Shown piece after piece: positions 8,109 through 16,957 of a stretch of 64,000 bases of DNA. The position numbers and the translations under genes were made by a program. Positions within the stretch are counted from its first letter, which is position 1; every line of letters begins with the position of its first letter. The notes beneath the pieces were generated by a model. It saw only the letters and a list, made by a program, of their open reading frames with translations. It made no database searches and was not told the origin of the DNA. The stretch is from Pseudonocardia sp. T1-2H (GTDB taxonomy: Bacteria; Actinomycetota; Actinomycetes; Mycobacteriales; Pseudonocardiaceae): contig NZ_JBBPCL010000001.1 in NCBI RefSeq assembly GCF_038039215.1, positions 2,976,001 through 3,040,000 of the forward strand. The letters run 5' to 3'.

Positions 8109-10023
8109 GACAGGTCCCGCGTCATGTAGCGGCCGAGCGCGGAGACCGGGAAGACCACCCGGTAGAGGTGGTAGTTGATGTAGAAGGCACCGGGGAAACC
8201 CGTGCCGGTGTAGTGCTGCTCGTCCCAGGAGCCGTCGGCCTGCTGGGTGTCCACGAGGAACCGCACCCCGCGCTCGACCGCGGGCGAGCGCTCCCCGGCG
8301 GCCAGCAGGGCGAGCAGGGCCCACGCCGTCTGGGACGCGGTGGACTCGCCCCGGCCGATCCAGGACCGGTCGAAGTACGAGCGGACGTCCTCCCCCACCC
8401 GCCGTCCGTGTTCTGGTGGCGCTCCAGCCAGGTCACCGCGCGCCGGATCGCCGGGTGCGAGGTGGGCAGGCCGGCTGCGACCAGCGCCGGGACGACGCCA
8501 CCGGTGCCGTAGAGGTGGTTGGTGCCCCAGCGGCCGAACCAGGAGCCGTCGGCCTCCTGATGGCCGAGCAGCCAGGCGACGCCGCGCCGCGCCACGTCCG
8601 ATCCGGCGAGCCCCTCGTGGGCGAGCATCTCCACGACGTGGGCGGTGACGTCGGCGGACGGCGGGTCGATCACCGCGCCGAAGTCGCAGAAGGGGAGCTT
8701 GGTGACGAGCTCGCGGGTGTTGTCCGCGTCGAAGGCGCCCCAGCCGCCGTCCGTGGACTGCATGCCGATGTTCCACGCCACCCCGCGGTCGACGGCGGCG
8801 CGCAGCCGCGCGGGATCCGGGTGCGTGACCCGGCGCAGGGCCAGCACGACCTCGGCGGTGTCGTCGACGTCCGGGTAGCCGTCGTTGTCGAACTCGAAGG
8901 CCCAGCCGCCGGGGGCGAGGTCCGGGCGGCGGACCGCCCAGTCGCCCTTGACGTCGATCTCCTCGTCGAGCATCCATTCGGCGGCGCGGACGACGTCCGG
9001 GTCCTCGGGGGAGACGCCGGCGTCGAGCAGGGCCGTCACCGCGAGGCAGGTGTCCCAGACCGGGGACTGGCAGGCCTCGAGCATCCGCACGGTGCCCTCG
9101 GGGGTCTCCGTGCGGACCAGGAAGCGCTCGAGCCCCTCGATGCCGGCCTTCATCGCCGGGTGGTCCAGCGGATAGCGCAGCAGGTGCAGGGCGAGCAGCG
9201 AGTAGACCCACGGCGGCTGGATCCCGCCCCACGAGCCGTCCGCCTCCTGGCGGGCCAGGATCCACTCGGCGCCGCGGCGCATCGCGAGCCGGCGGACCGT
9301 GCGCAGCGGCCGCCGGGAGTAGGCGTGCAGGGCCCTGTCCAGGCGTTGGAACGCCCCGGCCCAGGTCCAGGGCCTGGCCAGCGGCGGCGGGTCGGTGTGC
9401 GACCGCAGCTCGTCGACGCCGAACGGCAGCGGGCGGCACGGCCGCAGCGTCGCGACGATGGTCAGCGGGACGACGGTCTGCCGGGCCCAGCAGGCCCAGT
9501 CGTAGACGTTGAAGGGGAACCACTTCGGCAGGAAGATCAGCTCGGGGGGCATGTCCGGCAGGTCGTCCCAGGACCAGAGGCCGAACAGCGCCAGCCAGAT
9601 CCGGGTGAAGACCCGGCTGCGCTCCAGCCCGCCCGCGGCGACGGCGAACTCCGCGGCGCGGCGCATGTGGTCCGCGGCCGGGTCGTCGCCCGCGAGCCGC
9701 AACGCGACCCAGGCCTCGACCGTGGTCGACAGGTCCCCGGGCCCGCCCCTGAAGGTGGCCCAGCTACCGTCCCCGCGCTGCTGCGCCCGGATCCACCGGG
9801 CCGCCTGCGCGGTGTCCTCGGCGGTCCGGATGCCGAGGAACTCCCGCATCAGCAGGTCCTCGGCGTCCATGGTCACGTTCGTCTCGAGCTCGCCCTGCCA
9901 CCAGCCCTTCGGGTGCTGGATGCCGCGCAGGTACCCGACGGCGGCGTCGAGTGCGGCCCGGGGGGAGCGGCGGTCGTCGTCGGCCGGTGGCTCCGGCGCC
10001 GTGAGGGGCGGAGTCAACGTCAT
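8105..10023 (-). CDS. shc: Squalene-hopene cyclase (one apparent frameshift)
   Basis: Cyclises squalene to hopene at the membrane. The protein has QW repeats (for example QEADGSWGG, QSTDGGWGAFD) and the catalytic DVDD acid motif at 385-388. The frame from the ATG at 10023 is good to about residue 542. After a run of five C on the plus strand (8392-8396) the family-like sequence (SYFDRSWIGRGES, then ADGSWDEQHYTGTGFPG) continues in another frame to a stop at 8105. One added G on the coding strand restores a 639-aa enzyme of normal length. Uncorrected, the frame runs to 8122 with a nonsense tail of about 90 residues. The start directly abuts the stop of the polyprenyl synthase gene. Confidence 0.9.
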
Positions 10024-11079
10024 TCAGAACTCCCTTTCGGTCAGGTAGCGCCCGAGCGCGACGAGCTCGGCGTGCGGTCCGCCCGCGAGCGCGGCCCCGC
10101 CGAGGGCCCGCTCCGCGAGGTCCATCCGGCGGCGGGCCTCGGCCGCGGCCCAGGCCCGGCCCCCGCCCCGGTCGACGAGCGCGGCGGCGTGGTGCAGCTC
10201 GGCCTCCGTCGGCTCGCCGTCCTGCGCCAGCCAGGCCCCGAGCTGCCGCCCGGCGTCCCCGCCGCGGCGCACCGCGTAGGTGACGGGCTGCGACTTCTTG
10301 CGCGAGCGCAGGTCCGAGAGCACCGGCTTTCCGGTGACGGCCGGGTCGCCCCAGATCCCCAGCAGGTCGTCGACCAGCTGGAACGCCATCCCCGCCTCGA
10401 GACCGTAGGTCTGCAGCCCGGCCACGGTGTGCGCGGGCGCCCCGGCCAGGACGGCCCCGATCGCCGCGCTGGTGGCGAGTAGCGAGCCCGTCTTCCCGGC
10501 CGCCATCGACAGGGCCTCGTGGACCTCGACGTCGTCCCGCCGCTCGAACGCGAGGTCCTCGGCCTGGCCCCGGATCAGCTCGCGGGTGGTGGCCGCGAGC
10601 AGCCGGGCCGCGGCGGCCGCGTGCGGGGACGTCGACTCGAGGAGCACCTCCTGGGCCAGCGCGAGCATCGCGTCGCCGCAGAGGATCGCGGCGGAGGAGC
10701 CCCACTGCGCCCAGACCGTGGTGCGGTGGCGGCGTTCGGTGTCGCCGTCCATGAGGTCGTCGTGCAGCAGCGAGAAGTTGTGCACGAGCTCGACGGCGAC
10801 GGCGCCGGGCAGCCCGGTCTCGGGGGTGGCGCCCGCGGCCCGGGCGGAGAGGATCGCGAGCGCGGGCCGGACGGCCTTGCCGCCGCCCCTGCCGGGCGAG
10901 CCGTCGAGCTCGACCCAGCCGAGGTGGTAGCGCGCCTGCTCCCGGCTGGCGGCGTCCAGCCGCTCGACGGCGTCCTGCAGCGCAGGGGTGGTCGCCTCCC
11001 GGTAGCCGGCCAGGAGTGCCTTCACGTCGACGGGCCCGGGCGCGTTCGCCGCATCGGTGCCGGTCAGCGTGGCGGTCAT
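10024..11079 (-). CDS. Polyprenyl (farnesyl/geranylgeranyl-type) diphosphate synthase
   Basis: A 351-aa trans-isoprenyl diphosphate synthase that would supply the prenyl precursor for squalene. The first Asp-rich motif is DDLMD at 107-111. The second is DDLLGIWGD at 237-245, where the usual final Asp of DDxxD is Gly, as in many actinobacterial homologues. The ATG at 11079 has GGAGG seven bases upstream. That ribosome-binding site and the start codon lie inside a 38-bp tandem repeat. The gene sits between hpnE and shc, which supports a farnesyl diphosphate role, but the chain length is not proven. Confidence 0.88.
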   Translation of the reverse strand: MTATLTGTDAANAPGPVDVKALLAGYREATTPALQDAVERLDAASREQARYHLGWVELDGSPGRGGGKAVRPALAILSARAAGATPETGLPGAVAVELVHNFSLLHDDLMDGDTERRHRTTVWAQWGSSAAILCGDAMLALAQEVLLESTSPHAAAAARLLAATTRELIRGQAEDLAFERRDDVEVHEALSMAAGKTGSLLATSAAIGAVLAGAPAHTVAGLQTYGLEAGMAFQLVDDLLGIWGDPAVTGKPVLSDLRSRKKSQPVTYAVRRGGDAGRQLGAWLAQDGEPTEAELHHAAALVDRGGGRAWAAAEARRRMDLAERALGGAALAGGPHAELVALGRYLTEREF

Positions 11080-11151
11080 GATGCCGCCTCCGCGGGAGGG
11101 AGTGCGTCGGCGGTCATGACGCCGCCTCCGCGGGAGGGAGTGCGTCGGCGG
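11071..11151. repeat. Two-copy 38-bp tandem repeat at the hpnE/polyprenyl synthase junction
   Basis: The sequence repeats with a period of 38 bp (copies aligned at 11083 and 11121). On the coding strand the core is GACGCACTCCCTCCCGCGGA followed by GGCGGC(A/G)TCATGACCGCC. Each copy contains a GCGGAGG ribosome-binding site, an ATG and an overlapping TGA. One copy forms the hpnE C-terminus (ADALPPAEAAS) and the other a 13-codon open frame just before the polyprenyl synthase. A related core is repeated three times at 16971-17087. Confidence 0.85.
11076..11117 (-). CDS. 13-aa mini-ORF created by the junction repeat
   Basis: The open frame encodes MTADALPPAEAAS. Its ATG overlaps the hpnE stop (ATGA) and its TGA overlaps the ATG of the polyprenyl synthase. 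A GCGGAGG ribosome-binding site lies upstream within the first repeat copy. It could be a translated coupling peptide that passes ribosomes from hpnE to the next gene, or simply a by-product of the duplication. No known function. Confidence 0.35.
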   Translation of the reverse strand: MTADALPPAEAAS

Positions 11152-12553
11152 GCCACGCCGGCACCCCCACCTGGACGGGGGCGTCCGCGAGCAGGGCGTC
11201 CGCGGCGGCCGCACCGCTGCGCACCGCGCCCTCCATGGTCGCGGGCCAGCCCGTGTCGGTCCACGCGCCCGCCAGGTACAGGCCCGGCACCGCGGTGACC
11301 GGGCCCGGCCGGAAGGCGGCCTGCCCGGGTGCGGCGCGGAAGGTGGCGTGCGGCTCACGGGTGACGAAGAAGTCCAGGACCCGGGCGTCGCGGGCCCGGG
11401 GCAGCAGCGCCGCCAGGGCCGGGAGGATCTCCTCCCGGATGCGGGCGAGGGGATGGCCGATCACGCCGTCGGCTGCGGAGAGCGAGACGGCGAGGTACTG
11501 CGACCCCGTGGGGTGCACCCGCGCACAGCCCGACTGCCCGGTCCGGTCGAACACCCACTGGACCGGGGTGTCCACCCCGGCGGCGAAGTCGGTGTCCAGT
11601 ACCCGGCGGTCGTAGACGACGTGCACGTTCACGATCGGCGTGCTACCGAGCGCGTCCGCCCAGCCCTCGGGGAGGGCGGGCGCCCCGGCGGGCAGCAGCC
11701 CCGCCGCCCGGTCGGGCGGCACGGCGCACACGATCCGGTCGACCACGAGTTCCCCCTCTCGCTCGTCGTGCGTGGTCCGCACCCGCAGGCCGGGCCCGGC
11801 CTGCGGGAGCGCGTGGACGCGGGTGGACGTGCGCACGTCCACCCCCGCGGCGGTGAGCGCCGCCCACGCGGCGTCGCCGTGCAGCGCGCCGAGCGGCACG
11901 CGGGCCCAGCCGATGTCGCCCGCAGCGGCGTCGGTGAGCAGGCCGAGCTGGAAGACGGTGGCGGCCAGGGCGAGCGACGCGTCGCCCGCCCTGGCGTTGA
12001 GCGTCGCGACCCCGACCAGGTCCCACAGCACGTCGACGGCCCGGCCGGACTGCCCGTGCGCCGCGAGCCAGTCCCCGAAGCTCGTCGCGTCCGTGACCGG
12101 GTCCGCCCGGTCGACGGACCGCAGCGCGAGGGCGGCCCGGACCGTCCGGAGCCGGTCCGCGACGAGCAGCGGCCGGTAGCGCAGCAGGGACGAGCCGAGG
12201 TGCAGCGGCGCGGGCAGGAGCCCACCCCCGCGGGCCCCGGGCGCACTGCGGCGCAGCCGGGCGACCGGGCGGCCGGGGGCGTGGACCGGGATGTCCAGCC
12301 GCTCCTGCAGCGTGACCCGGTCCGCCACCCCGAGCCGGTCCAGCAGGCCCAGGTATGCGGTGCAGCAGCGCAGGAACACGTGCTGGCCGTTGTCGACGTC
12401 CAGCTCGCCCCGGCGGAAGGACGTCGCGAGGCCGCCGAGTCGAGGCCGGGCCTCCAGCAGCGTGACGTCGGCACCCGCGTCGGCACAGCGGAGCGCGGCG
12501 GTGATGCCGGCGAGTCCTCCGCCGACCACCGCGACCCGCGTCCGCGCCGTCAC
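11114..12553 (-). CDS. hpnE: Hydroxysqualene dehydroxylase HpnE
   Basis: A 479-aa FAD-dependent amine-oxidase/phytoene-desaturase-type protein that reduces hydroxysqualene to squalene. The Rossmann motif is GGGLAG at 11-16, followed by E35-type ribose binding (LLEARPRLGG). The C-terminal FAD motif is GLYLAGAWTDTGWPATMEGA. The GTG start at 12553 overlaps the hpnD stop (GTGA). The last 11 residues, ADALPPAEAAS, come from the junction repeat and lie beyond the normal fold. It acts with HpnC and HpnD in the three-step route from farnesyl diphosphate to squalene. Confidence 0.92.
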   Translation of the reverse strand: MTARTRVAVVGGGLAGITAALRCADAGADVTLLEARPRLGGLATSFRRGELDVDNGQHVFLRCCTAYLGLLDRLGVADRVTLQERLDIPVHAPGRPVARLRRSAPGARGGGLLPAPLHLGSSLLRYRPLLVADRLRTVRAALALRSVDRADPVTDATSFGDWLAAHGQSGRAVDVLWDLVGVATLNARAGDASLALAATVFQLGLLTDAAAGDIGWARVPLGALHGDAAWAALTAAGVDVRTSTRVHALPQAGPGLRVRTTHDEREGELVVDRIVCAVPPDRAAGLLPAGAPALPEGWADALGSTPIVNVHVVYDRRVLDTDFAAGVDTPVQWVFDRTGQSGCARVHPTGSQYLAVSLSAADGVIGHPLARIREEILPALAALLPRARDARVLDFFVTREPHATFRAAPGQAAFRPGPVTAVPGLYLAGAWTDTGWPATMEGAVRSGAAAADALLADAPVQVGVPAWPADALPPAEAAS

Positions 12554-13497
12554 GAGGTGCGGGGCCCCTCGGACGCGGCGGCGGGCCGCCCGGTCAGCGC
12601 GCGGGCCGCGACCCCGGCCTTCTGCCAGGCGGAGAGCGAGCGCCGGCGCGCGTAGGTGGACGGCGGATCGGCGGCGATGTCGTCGAGGAGCTTGCGGTAG
12701 ATCCCCGCCATGGCCCCGGCGCAGGCGAAGCTTCGCCGGTCCAGCAGCGGGATCAGCCGAAGCCCGTCGGCGTACCAGCCGCGGGCCCGGTCCGCGGCGA
12801 AGCGGATGTACTCCGCGAGGCGGCCGTCCGGGTCCGCCAGCACGCCGCGCTCGTCGAGCCGGACCTCGGCGCCGAACCGCTCGAGCTCCTCGGTGGGCAG
12901 GTAGATCCGGCCGTGGCCGAGGTCCTCGCGGATGTCGCGGAGGATGTTCGTCTGCTGCAGGGCGATCCCGAGCTGGTCCGCGTAGTGCGCCGCCTCCGGG
13001 TGCGGACGGGCACCGAAGATGCCCAGGCAGAGCCGCCCGACGGAGCCCGCGACCTGCCGGCAGTAGACCGTCATGTCGTCGAACGTGCGGTACGGGGCGG
13101 CCGCCTCGCCCGTGCTCGCGGACCGCGCGTCCATCCGCGCGTCGGCCTCCACGCCGTCGACCAGCTCGGCGAAGGCACCCAGCGGGATCGGGTAGCGGGT
13201 CGCCGCAGCCGTCACGGCGATCATCACCGGGTCCGCGGGGTGCGGCGCGGAACCGGCCCCGACCGCGTCGACGGCGTCCCGCACGGCGGCGAGGTCGGCC
13301 GTCTTCTCCGCGAAGGAACGGGTGCCGTCGTCGCCGATGTCGTCGATCCGCCGGGCCAGCGCGTAGACCGCGGACAGCGCGCTGCGCTTCGGCGGCGGCA
13401 GCAGCCGGATGCCGTAGGAGAAGTTCCGCGCCTCGCGGCGGGTGATCTCCTCGCAGGCCGCGTAGGCCTCGTCGAGGGCGGTGGGGGCCTGGGTCAC
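12550..13497 (-). CDS. hpnD: Presqualene diphosphate synthase HpnD
   Basis: A 315-aa squalene/phytoene synthase-family enzyme that condenses two farnesyl diphosphates to presqualene diphosphate. The first Asp-rich motif is DDIGDD at 52-57. The second is in NILRDIREDLGHGRIYLP at about 188-205. The GTG start at 13497 overlaps the hpnC stop. It is classed as HpnD rather than HpnC by the canonical RDIxED second motif and by its position in the operon. Confidence 0.92.
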   Translation of the reverse strand: MTQAPTALDEAYAACEEITRREARNFSYGIRLLPPPKRSALSAVYALARRIDDIGDDGTRSFAEKTADLAAVRDAVDAVGAGSAPHPADPVMIAVTAAATRYPIPLGAFAELVDGVEADARMDARSASTGEAAAPYRTFDDMTVYCRQVAGSVGRLCLGIFGARPHPEAAHYADQLGIALQQTNILRDIREDLGHGRIYLPTEELERFGAEVRLDERGVLADPDGRLAEYIRFAADRARGWYADGLRLIPLLDRRSFACAGAMAGIYRKLLDDIAADPPSTYARRRSLSAWQKAGVAARALTGRPAAASEGPRTS

Positions 13498-14432
13498 GGG
13501 ATGCTCCGAACGGTCGAGGCCTGGGAGAGGCGGGCAGGTGCCGAGCGCGCCGATGCCAGCGCGACGACGAGGTGGCGGAGAACGTCGCGGCGTCTCGTCG
13601 ACGCCACCCCGCCCAGGACGTCCCCGCGCACCCGCAGGAGCGCATCGCCCGCCGCGCGGCCGCCGGCGACGTAGCCCGCGACGGCGATCCGGGCCCATCC
13701 GTGCAGGTCCGCGACCACCGCGGCGCCCGAGCCGAGCAGCTCCAGCGCCCGGTCGGTCTCGTACCGGACGAGCCGGGCGAGCGCCGGGGTGGCGCGGGGC
13801 GCGTCGAGATCGGCCTCGGCGACGCCGAAGACGCGCAGGTCGTCGGCGGGCAGGTAGACCCGGCCGCGGGCGCGGTCCTCGGCCACGTCCTGCCAGTGCT
13901 CCAGCAGCTGCAGCGCGGTGCAGACGGCGTCCGCGCGCTGTTCGACGGGCGAGCCGGCCGGGGCGTCGACACCGAAGAGCTGCAGGACCAGCCGGCCGAT
14001 CGGGACCGCGGAGAGGGCGCAGTAGCCGAGCAGGTCCGCGAGCGTCTCGTAGCGCTCCACCCGTTGGTCCGCCAGGTTGGCGGCGATCAGCCGGTCGAAC
14101 GGGTCCTGGGTGAGCCCGCGTTCCCGGACGACCGGGACGAGCGCGCGAAGCACCGCTGCGTCCGGCAGGCTCCCGGCCCAGACCAGGCCGAGATCCGTGG
14201 CGAAGGCCTCCAGCCTGGCGACGCGGCGTCCGGCGGTGTCCCCGGTGTTGGTCTCGGTACCGGAGCGGGCGACCGGCCCGGGCTCGTCGCCGAGGTCGTC
14301 GATCACCCGGACGACGTCGTAGACGGCCCGCAGCGCCACCCGCAGCTCCCGGGGGAGGACGCGCAGCGCCACCGGGAAGTTCTCCGCGCCCTCCGCGGCG
14401 CGTGATCGCCCCACACCTCGTGAACCGGACAC
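13494..14432 (-). CDS. hpnC: Hydroxysqualene synthase HpnC
   Basis: A 312-aa squalene/phytoene synthase-family enzyme that converts presqualene diphosphate to hydroxysqualene. It has the HpnC-type N-terminus AENFPVALRVLPRELR, the first motif DDLGDE at 45-50, and the divergent second motif HWQDVAEDRARGRVYLP. It is the first gene of the hopanoid operon. The start is uncertain: GTG at 14432 gives a typical length, while the frame stays open to an ATG at 14591, which would add 53 residues and run into the upstream region shared with the divergent regulator. Neither start has a strong Shine-Dalgarno sequence. Confidence 0.85.
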   Translation of the reverse strand: MSGSRGVGRSRAAEGAENFPVALRVLPRELRVALRAVYDVVRVIDDLGDEPGPVARSGTETNTGDTAGRRVARLEAFATDLGLVWAGSLPDAAVLRALVPVVRERGLTQDPFDRLIAANLADQRVERYETLADLLGYCALSAVPIGRLVLQLFGVDAPAGSPVEQRADAVCTALQLLEHWQDVAEDRARGRVYLPADDLRVFGVAEADLDAPRATPALARLVRYETDRALELLGSGAAVVADLHGWARIAVAGYVAGGRAAGDALLRVRGDVLGGVASTRRRDVLRHLVVALASARSAPARLSQASTVRSIP

Positions 14433-14632
14433 TGTGGACTCGCCGGGATCACCCGCCGGGCCGTCCTGCCACCCCGCGGGTCCCTTTCCGGTCGACTCCG
14501 CCCCCACGTCGCGAATCCTGCTGCAGCGCGAACGGGAACTCTGCGCACTTGTGGTTAGTTCTGAAGGGGGAGAATTGTCACCACGGCACAAATAGCGTGG
14601 TCAGGGCACCCGATAGGGCGTAGAACACCGGA

Positions 14633-15820
14633 GTGGATCTGCGGGACATCACACCGGAAGACCTCATCCCACCACTCCGGAAACGGCTCCCGGATCTCCT
14701 CGACGAGGTCAGCGCCGCGCTCGTCGCGGAGTGGCCGGACTACTCCCGGTTCCTGCACGAGAACCGGGCCGAGGTGGCCGTGGCGGCGGACGCCGCGCTG
14801 CGCCACCTCGTCACGACCGCCACGGACGGGCCGGACGGCGAACAGCCGGGCATCGGCGAGCAGGACCTCTTCGAGGAGATCGGCCGCATGCAGTGGCGGG
14901 ACGGGCGCGAGATCTCGTCGCTGCTGTCGGCCTTCCAGCTCGGTGCCCGGGTGTTCTGGCGGCACGTCTCCGAGATCGCCGTGGAGCTCAACGCGGCTCC
15001 CCGGCCGCTGACGGCGCTGGCGGAGGGCGTCTTCCTGTTCGTGGACCGGCTCTCCTCGGCGGCGGCCCGGGGCTACGTGCTCGAGCAGTCCGAGGCCGCG
15101 GTGGCGCGCGAGCGGCTGCGCGAGGAGCTGGTGGGCCTGCTGCTCTCGGACCGGGCGACGGCGGCCGCGGTGCAGGCCGCGGCCACCCGGGCCGGCTGGA
15201 CCGTCCCCGAGCAGGCCGCGATCGTCCTGGTGCAGCCGGACAGCACGATCGGCCTCGGCGTCCTCGCCCGCTTCGACCCGGCCTGCCTGCTGCTCAACCG
15301 CCCGCAGCTGACGGGCGCGATCGTGCCGAACCCGATGCTGGCCGGGCGGCGCAGCCGGCTGGCGACGGCGCTGCGGGGGACGGACGCCGTCGTGAGCGTG
15401 GCGGTGAGCGTCGAGCGGCTGCCGGCGACGCTGCACGTCGCGCAGATCGCCTCCCGGCTGCAGCGCACCGGCGTGCTGACCGACGACCCGCTCTTCGCCG
15501 AGGAGCACCTCGACGCGATCATCGTGCACCGGGACTCGCGGATGCTCGACGTGTTCCGCAACCAGATGCTGCGGCCCCTCGAGGCGTCCGCCCCGGCCTC
15601 GCGGGCCCGGCTCTCCGAGACGCTGTGCTCCTGGCTGCGGCACATGGGGGACCGGCAGGCCGTGGCCGCCGAGCTGCACGTGCACCCGCAGACGGTCCGC
15701 TACCGCCTCGCGCGGCTGCACGAGCTCTTCGGGGCCGAGCTCGACGACCCGCAGACGCGGCTCAGGCTGACCCTGGCGCTGGCCTGGGGCGAGCCGCGAT
15801 CGGGGGAGGCCGGCAGCTGA
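14633..15820 (+). CDS. PucR-type helix-turn-helix transcriptional regulator
   Basis: A 395-aa regulator with an N-terminal RsbRD/PucR-like helical sensor, a middle GGDEF-like fold and a C-terminal PucR helix-turn-helix (residues about 335-385, LHVHPQTVRYRLARLHELFG). The GTG start at 14633 lies just after a possible promoter (TGGTCA at 14598, 17 bp, TAGAAC at 14621), which would give an almost leaderless transcript. It is divergent from the hopanoid operon and upstream of the inositol operon, so it could control either. This is context only; no ligand is evident. Confidence 0.85.
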   Translation: MDLRDITPEDLIPPLRKRLPDLLDEVSAALVAEWPDYSRFLHENRAEVAVAADAALRHLVTTATDGPDGEQPGIGEQDLFEEIGRMQWRDGREISSLLSAFQLGARVFWRHVSEIAVELNAAPRPLTALAEGVFLFVDRLSSAAARGYVLEQSEAAVARERLREELVGLLLSDRATAAAVQAAATRAGWTVPEQAAIVLVQPDSTIGLGVLARFDPACLLLNRPQLTGAIVPNPMLAGRRSRLATALRGTDAVVSVAVSVERLPATLHVAQIASRLQRTGVLTDDPLFAEEHLDAIIVHRDSRMLDVFRNQMLRPLEASAPASRARLSETLCSWLRHMGDRQAVAAELHVHPQTVRYRLARLHELFGAELDDPQTRLRLTLALAWGEPRSGEAGS

Positions 15821-15840
15821 GGCACCCTCCCCGGGTCTCT

Positions 15841-15893
15841 TTGACAATATGTAAGGACAAACTCTTGACACCATAGTGGTGCGTTCCTACCGT
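15841..15893 (+). promoter_or_regulatory. Probable promoter and operator of the inositol operon
   Basis: A -35 box TTGACA at 15865-15870 is followed after 17 bp by TACCGT at 15888-15893. A second TTGACA lies at 15841-15846. Between them TGTAAG and CTTGACA form an imperfect inverted repeat that could be an operator. This AT-rich stretch stands out from its surroundings. It sits 73 bp upstream of iolC. Confidence 0.6.
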
Positions 15894-15965
15894 CGTCAGG
15901 ACAGCGCGAGACAGGAGCGCGGGGCGGGACCCGCCCCATCCGGACGACCAAGTCGAAGAGGACTC

Positions 15966-16952
15966 ATGAGCAACAGGGACGTTTCCGGCGACGGATCGGG
16001 CGCCGAGGTGCTGACCTTCGGCCGCAGCGGTGTCGACGTCTACCCCCTGCAGATCGGCGTCGGCCTGGAGGACGTCGAGTCGTTCGGCAAGTTCCTCGGC
16101 GGCACCACCGCGAACGTGGCCGTCGCCGCCGCGCGGATGGGCAGGCGCGCCGCGATCATCACCGGGGTCGGGGACGACCCGTTCGGCCGGTACGTGCGCA
16201 AGGAGCTCGTCCGCCTCGGCGTCGACGACCGGCACGTCGTCGTCAACGGGGCGTACCCCACGCCCGTCACCTTCTGCGAGATCTTCCCGCCGGACGACTT
16301 CCCGCTGTACTTCTACCGCAAGCCGCACGCGCCGGACATGCAGGTCAGCGCCTCGGACCTCGATCTCGACGCCGTCCGCGCCGCCTCGCTGCTGTGGCTC
16401 TCGGTCAGCGGGCTGTCCGAGGACCCGAGCCGCACCGCGCACCACGAGGCCCTCGCCGCCCGCGGCCCCGGCTCTCTCACCGTGCTGGACCTGGACTACC
16501 GGCCGATGTTCTGGGTGGACGCCGCGGCCGCCACCGCGCAGGTGCAGAAGGTACTCGGCCAGGTCAGCGTGGCCGTCGGCAACCGCGAGGAGTGCGAGGT
16601 CGCCGTCGGCGAGACGGACCCGGAGCGGGCCGCGGACGCCCTGCTCGACGCGGGCGTGCAGCTCGCCGTCGTCAAGCAGGGGCCGAAGGGCGTGCTGGCC
16701 AAGTCCCGCACCGAGCGGGTCGTGTCCCCGCCCATCCCCGTCACCCCGCTCAACGGCCTGGGCGCCGGGGACAGCTTCGGCGGGTCGCTGGCCCACGGGC
16801 TGCTGGCGGGCTGGCCGCTCGAGACGGTCCTGCACCGGGCGAACGCCGCCGGCGCGATCGTCGCCTCCCGCCTGGAGTGCTCCACCGCCATGCCCACCCC
16901 CGCCGAGATCGACGTCCTCCTCGCCGGCGGCGACCCGAACGAGAACAGGTGA
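15966..16952 (+). CDS. iolC: 5-dehydro-2-deoxygluconokinase IolC
   Basis: A 328-aa PfkB-family sugar kinase that phosphorylates 2-deoxy-5-keto-D-gluconate in myo-inositol breakdown. Family signatures are GGTTANVAVAAARMGR at 45-60 and the catalytic/ATP loop LNGLGAGDSFGGSLAHG. The ATG at 15966 has AAGAGGA just upstream. It is the first gene of a five-gene operon with overlapping neighbours. iolE, iolG and a transporter are not in the window and must be elsewhere if the pathway is complete. Confidence 0.93.
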   Translation: MSNRDVSGDGSGAEVLTFGRSGVDVYPLQIGVGLEDVESFGKFLGGTTANVAVAAARMGRRAAIITGVGDDPFGRYVRKELVRLGVDDRHVVVNGAYPTPVTFCEIFPPDDFPLYFYRKPHAPDMQVSASDLDLDAVRAASLLWLSVSGLSEDPSRTAHHEALAARGPGSLTVLDLDYRPMFWVDAAAATAQVQKVLGQVSVAVGNREECEVAVGETDPERAADALLDAGVQLAVVKQGPKGVLAKSRTERVVSPPIPVTPLNGLGAGDSFGGSLAHGLLAGWPLETVLHRANAAGAIVASRLECSTAMPTPAEIDVLLAGGDPNENR

Positions 16953-16957
16953 CCCCC

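Noticed and set aside
8392..8396. Programmed ribosomal frameshifting in shc
   Set aside because: There is no classic slippery heptamer or obvious downstream stimulator, and cyclases are not known to use it. A base missing from a homopolymer is simpler.
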